Source: Pocillopora verrucosa
Taxonomy: Eukaryota > Cnidaria > Anthozoa > Scleractinia > Pocilloporidae
Direction of reading: 5' to 3'
NCBI RefSeq assembly: GCF_036669915.1
Contig: NC_089319.1
Coordinates: 16,740,012-16,804,011 of the forward strand
Length of the DNA stretch: 64,000 nt
How positions within the stretch are numbered: the first letter of the stretch is position 1; each line of letters begins with the position of its first letter. The notes under the pieces are model-generated. The model was not told the DNA's origin. It ran no database searches and saw only the letters and a program-made list of their open reading frames with translations. The position numbers and the translations under genes were made by a program. Below are positions 63,575-64,000 of this stretch, piece by piece.

Positions 63575-64000
63575 CTAAACATAGGCAAAAAAAGCAGTTT
63601 GAAGACTGCATCCACTGGAAAAGTTCTGCACTCTTAGTTCAGAGACATGAACTACCTTCTTACTAAAGTTGCACATTAACCACATCTTAATGAAAAAGTA
63701 CCTACTCTTGAAAATATCTTTTTCCACTAGAATTCATATATTGTTTGAAAATAACACGAAATGTATTTCTAAGGTATACTAAGCACATGAAAGAAAAACA
63801 TAACTGAATCCCACAACATATATGATTTCTAGCTTGAGCTGAATAAAATTAAAGTCACTTCAGCTTTGCAGTGAAAAAAGAATACATTTCCTGAAAGGAA
63901 CCCTCTTAAAGCTAAAAACAGCTATGGTTAAACTGTGGCTTGCCTCTGATGCTATGATGGAAATGCTGCCTGATACAACAATGACACAAAATTGACACCC
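63575..64000. other. PACSIN intron, no exon identified
   Basis: On the minus strand this begins with a pyrimidine-rich acceptor (TTTTTTTGCCTATGTTTAG) at 63575. The rest shows no supported exon; the F-BAR-coding part must lie past the window end. Confidence 0.45.

Overview
The window looks like eukaryotic nuclear DNA, most likely from an anthozoan cnidarian (a coral or close relative). Support: split genes with GT-AG introns and AATAAA signals, host genes of animal type (thymidylate synthase, the LYR protein ETFRF1, the F-BAR/SH3 protein PACSIN), CR1/L2-like LINE remains, and a dense load of short inverted-repeat elements. Species cannot be fixed from the sequence alone.

Layout. 1-6.3 kb is an inverted duplication. 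Its arms (about 1-1365 and 4708-6295) each carry a signal-peptide first exon; the right copy joins in phase to a cysteine-rich exon and gives a complete two-exon secreted protein (IL-17/cystine-knot-like, tentative). Between the arms lies a broken gene with a motif resembling the N-terminal zinc-binding region of RAG1. 8.3-22 kb holds a second, larger inverted duplication (about 8.3-12.0 kb against 19.05-21.9 kb) carrying two members of a secreted protein family, one decayed; a third member lies between the arms, next to a LINE 3' fragment and a 2.0 kb array of an 8-bp repeat.

23.3-25.9 kb has a small three-exon membrane-protein gene on the minus strand. 26.0-31.0 kb is a composite repeat: matching inverted ends, an 18-bp minisatellite, and a frameshifted LINE that is itself interrupted by a 384-bp insert with a 5-bp target duplication. 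32.4-37.8 kb is thymidylate synthase in seven exons (315 aa); its second intron holds a dead duplicate of exon 2 and a 1.5 kb foldback element with an 8-bp target duplication. 39.8-41.1 kb is ETFRF1.

46.2-57.8 kb holds three genes for tryptophanase/tyrosine phenol-lyase family enzymes, two forward and one reverse. This PLP enzyme family is bacterial in character and unexpected in an animal; the genes have introns, acidic insertions and different active-site residues. 59.9-63.6 kb is the 3' end of PACSIN on the minus strand, including a candidate 432-nt cassette exon. The genes do not form an operon. The themes are local gene duplication by inversion, a probable transferred enzyme family, and heavy colonisation by small DNA elements.
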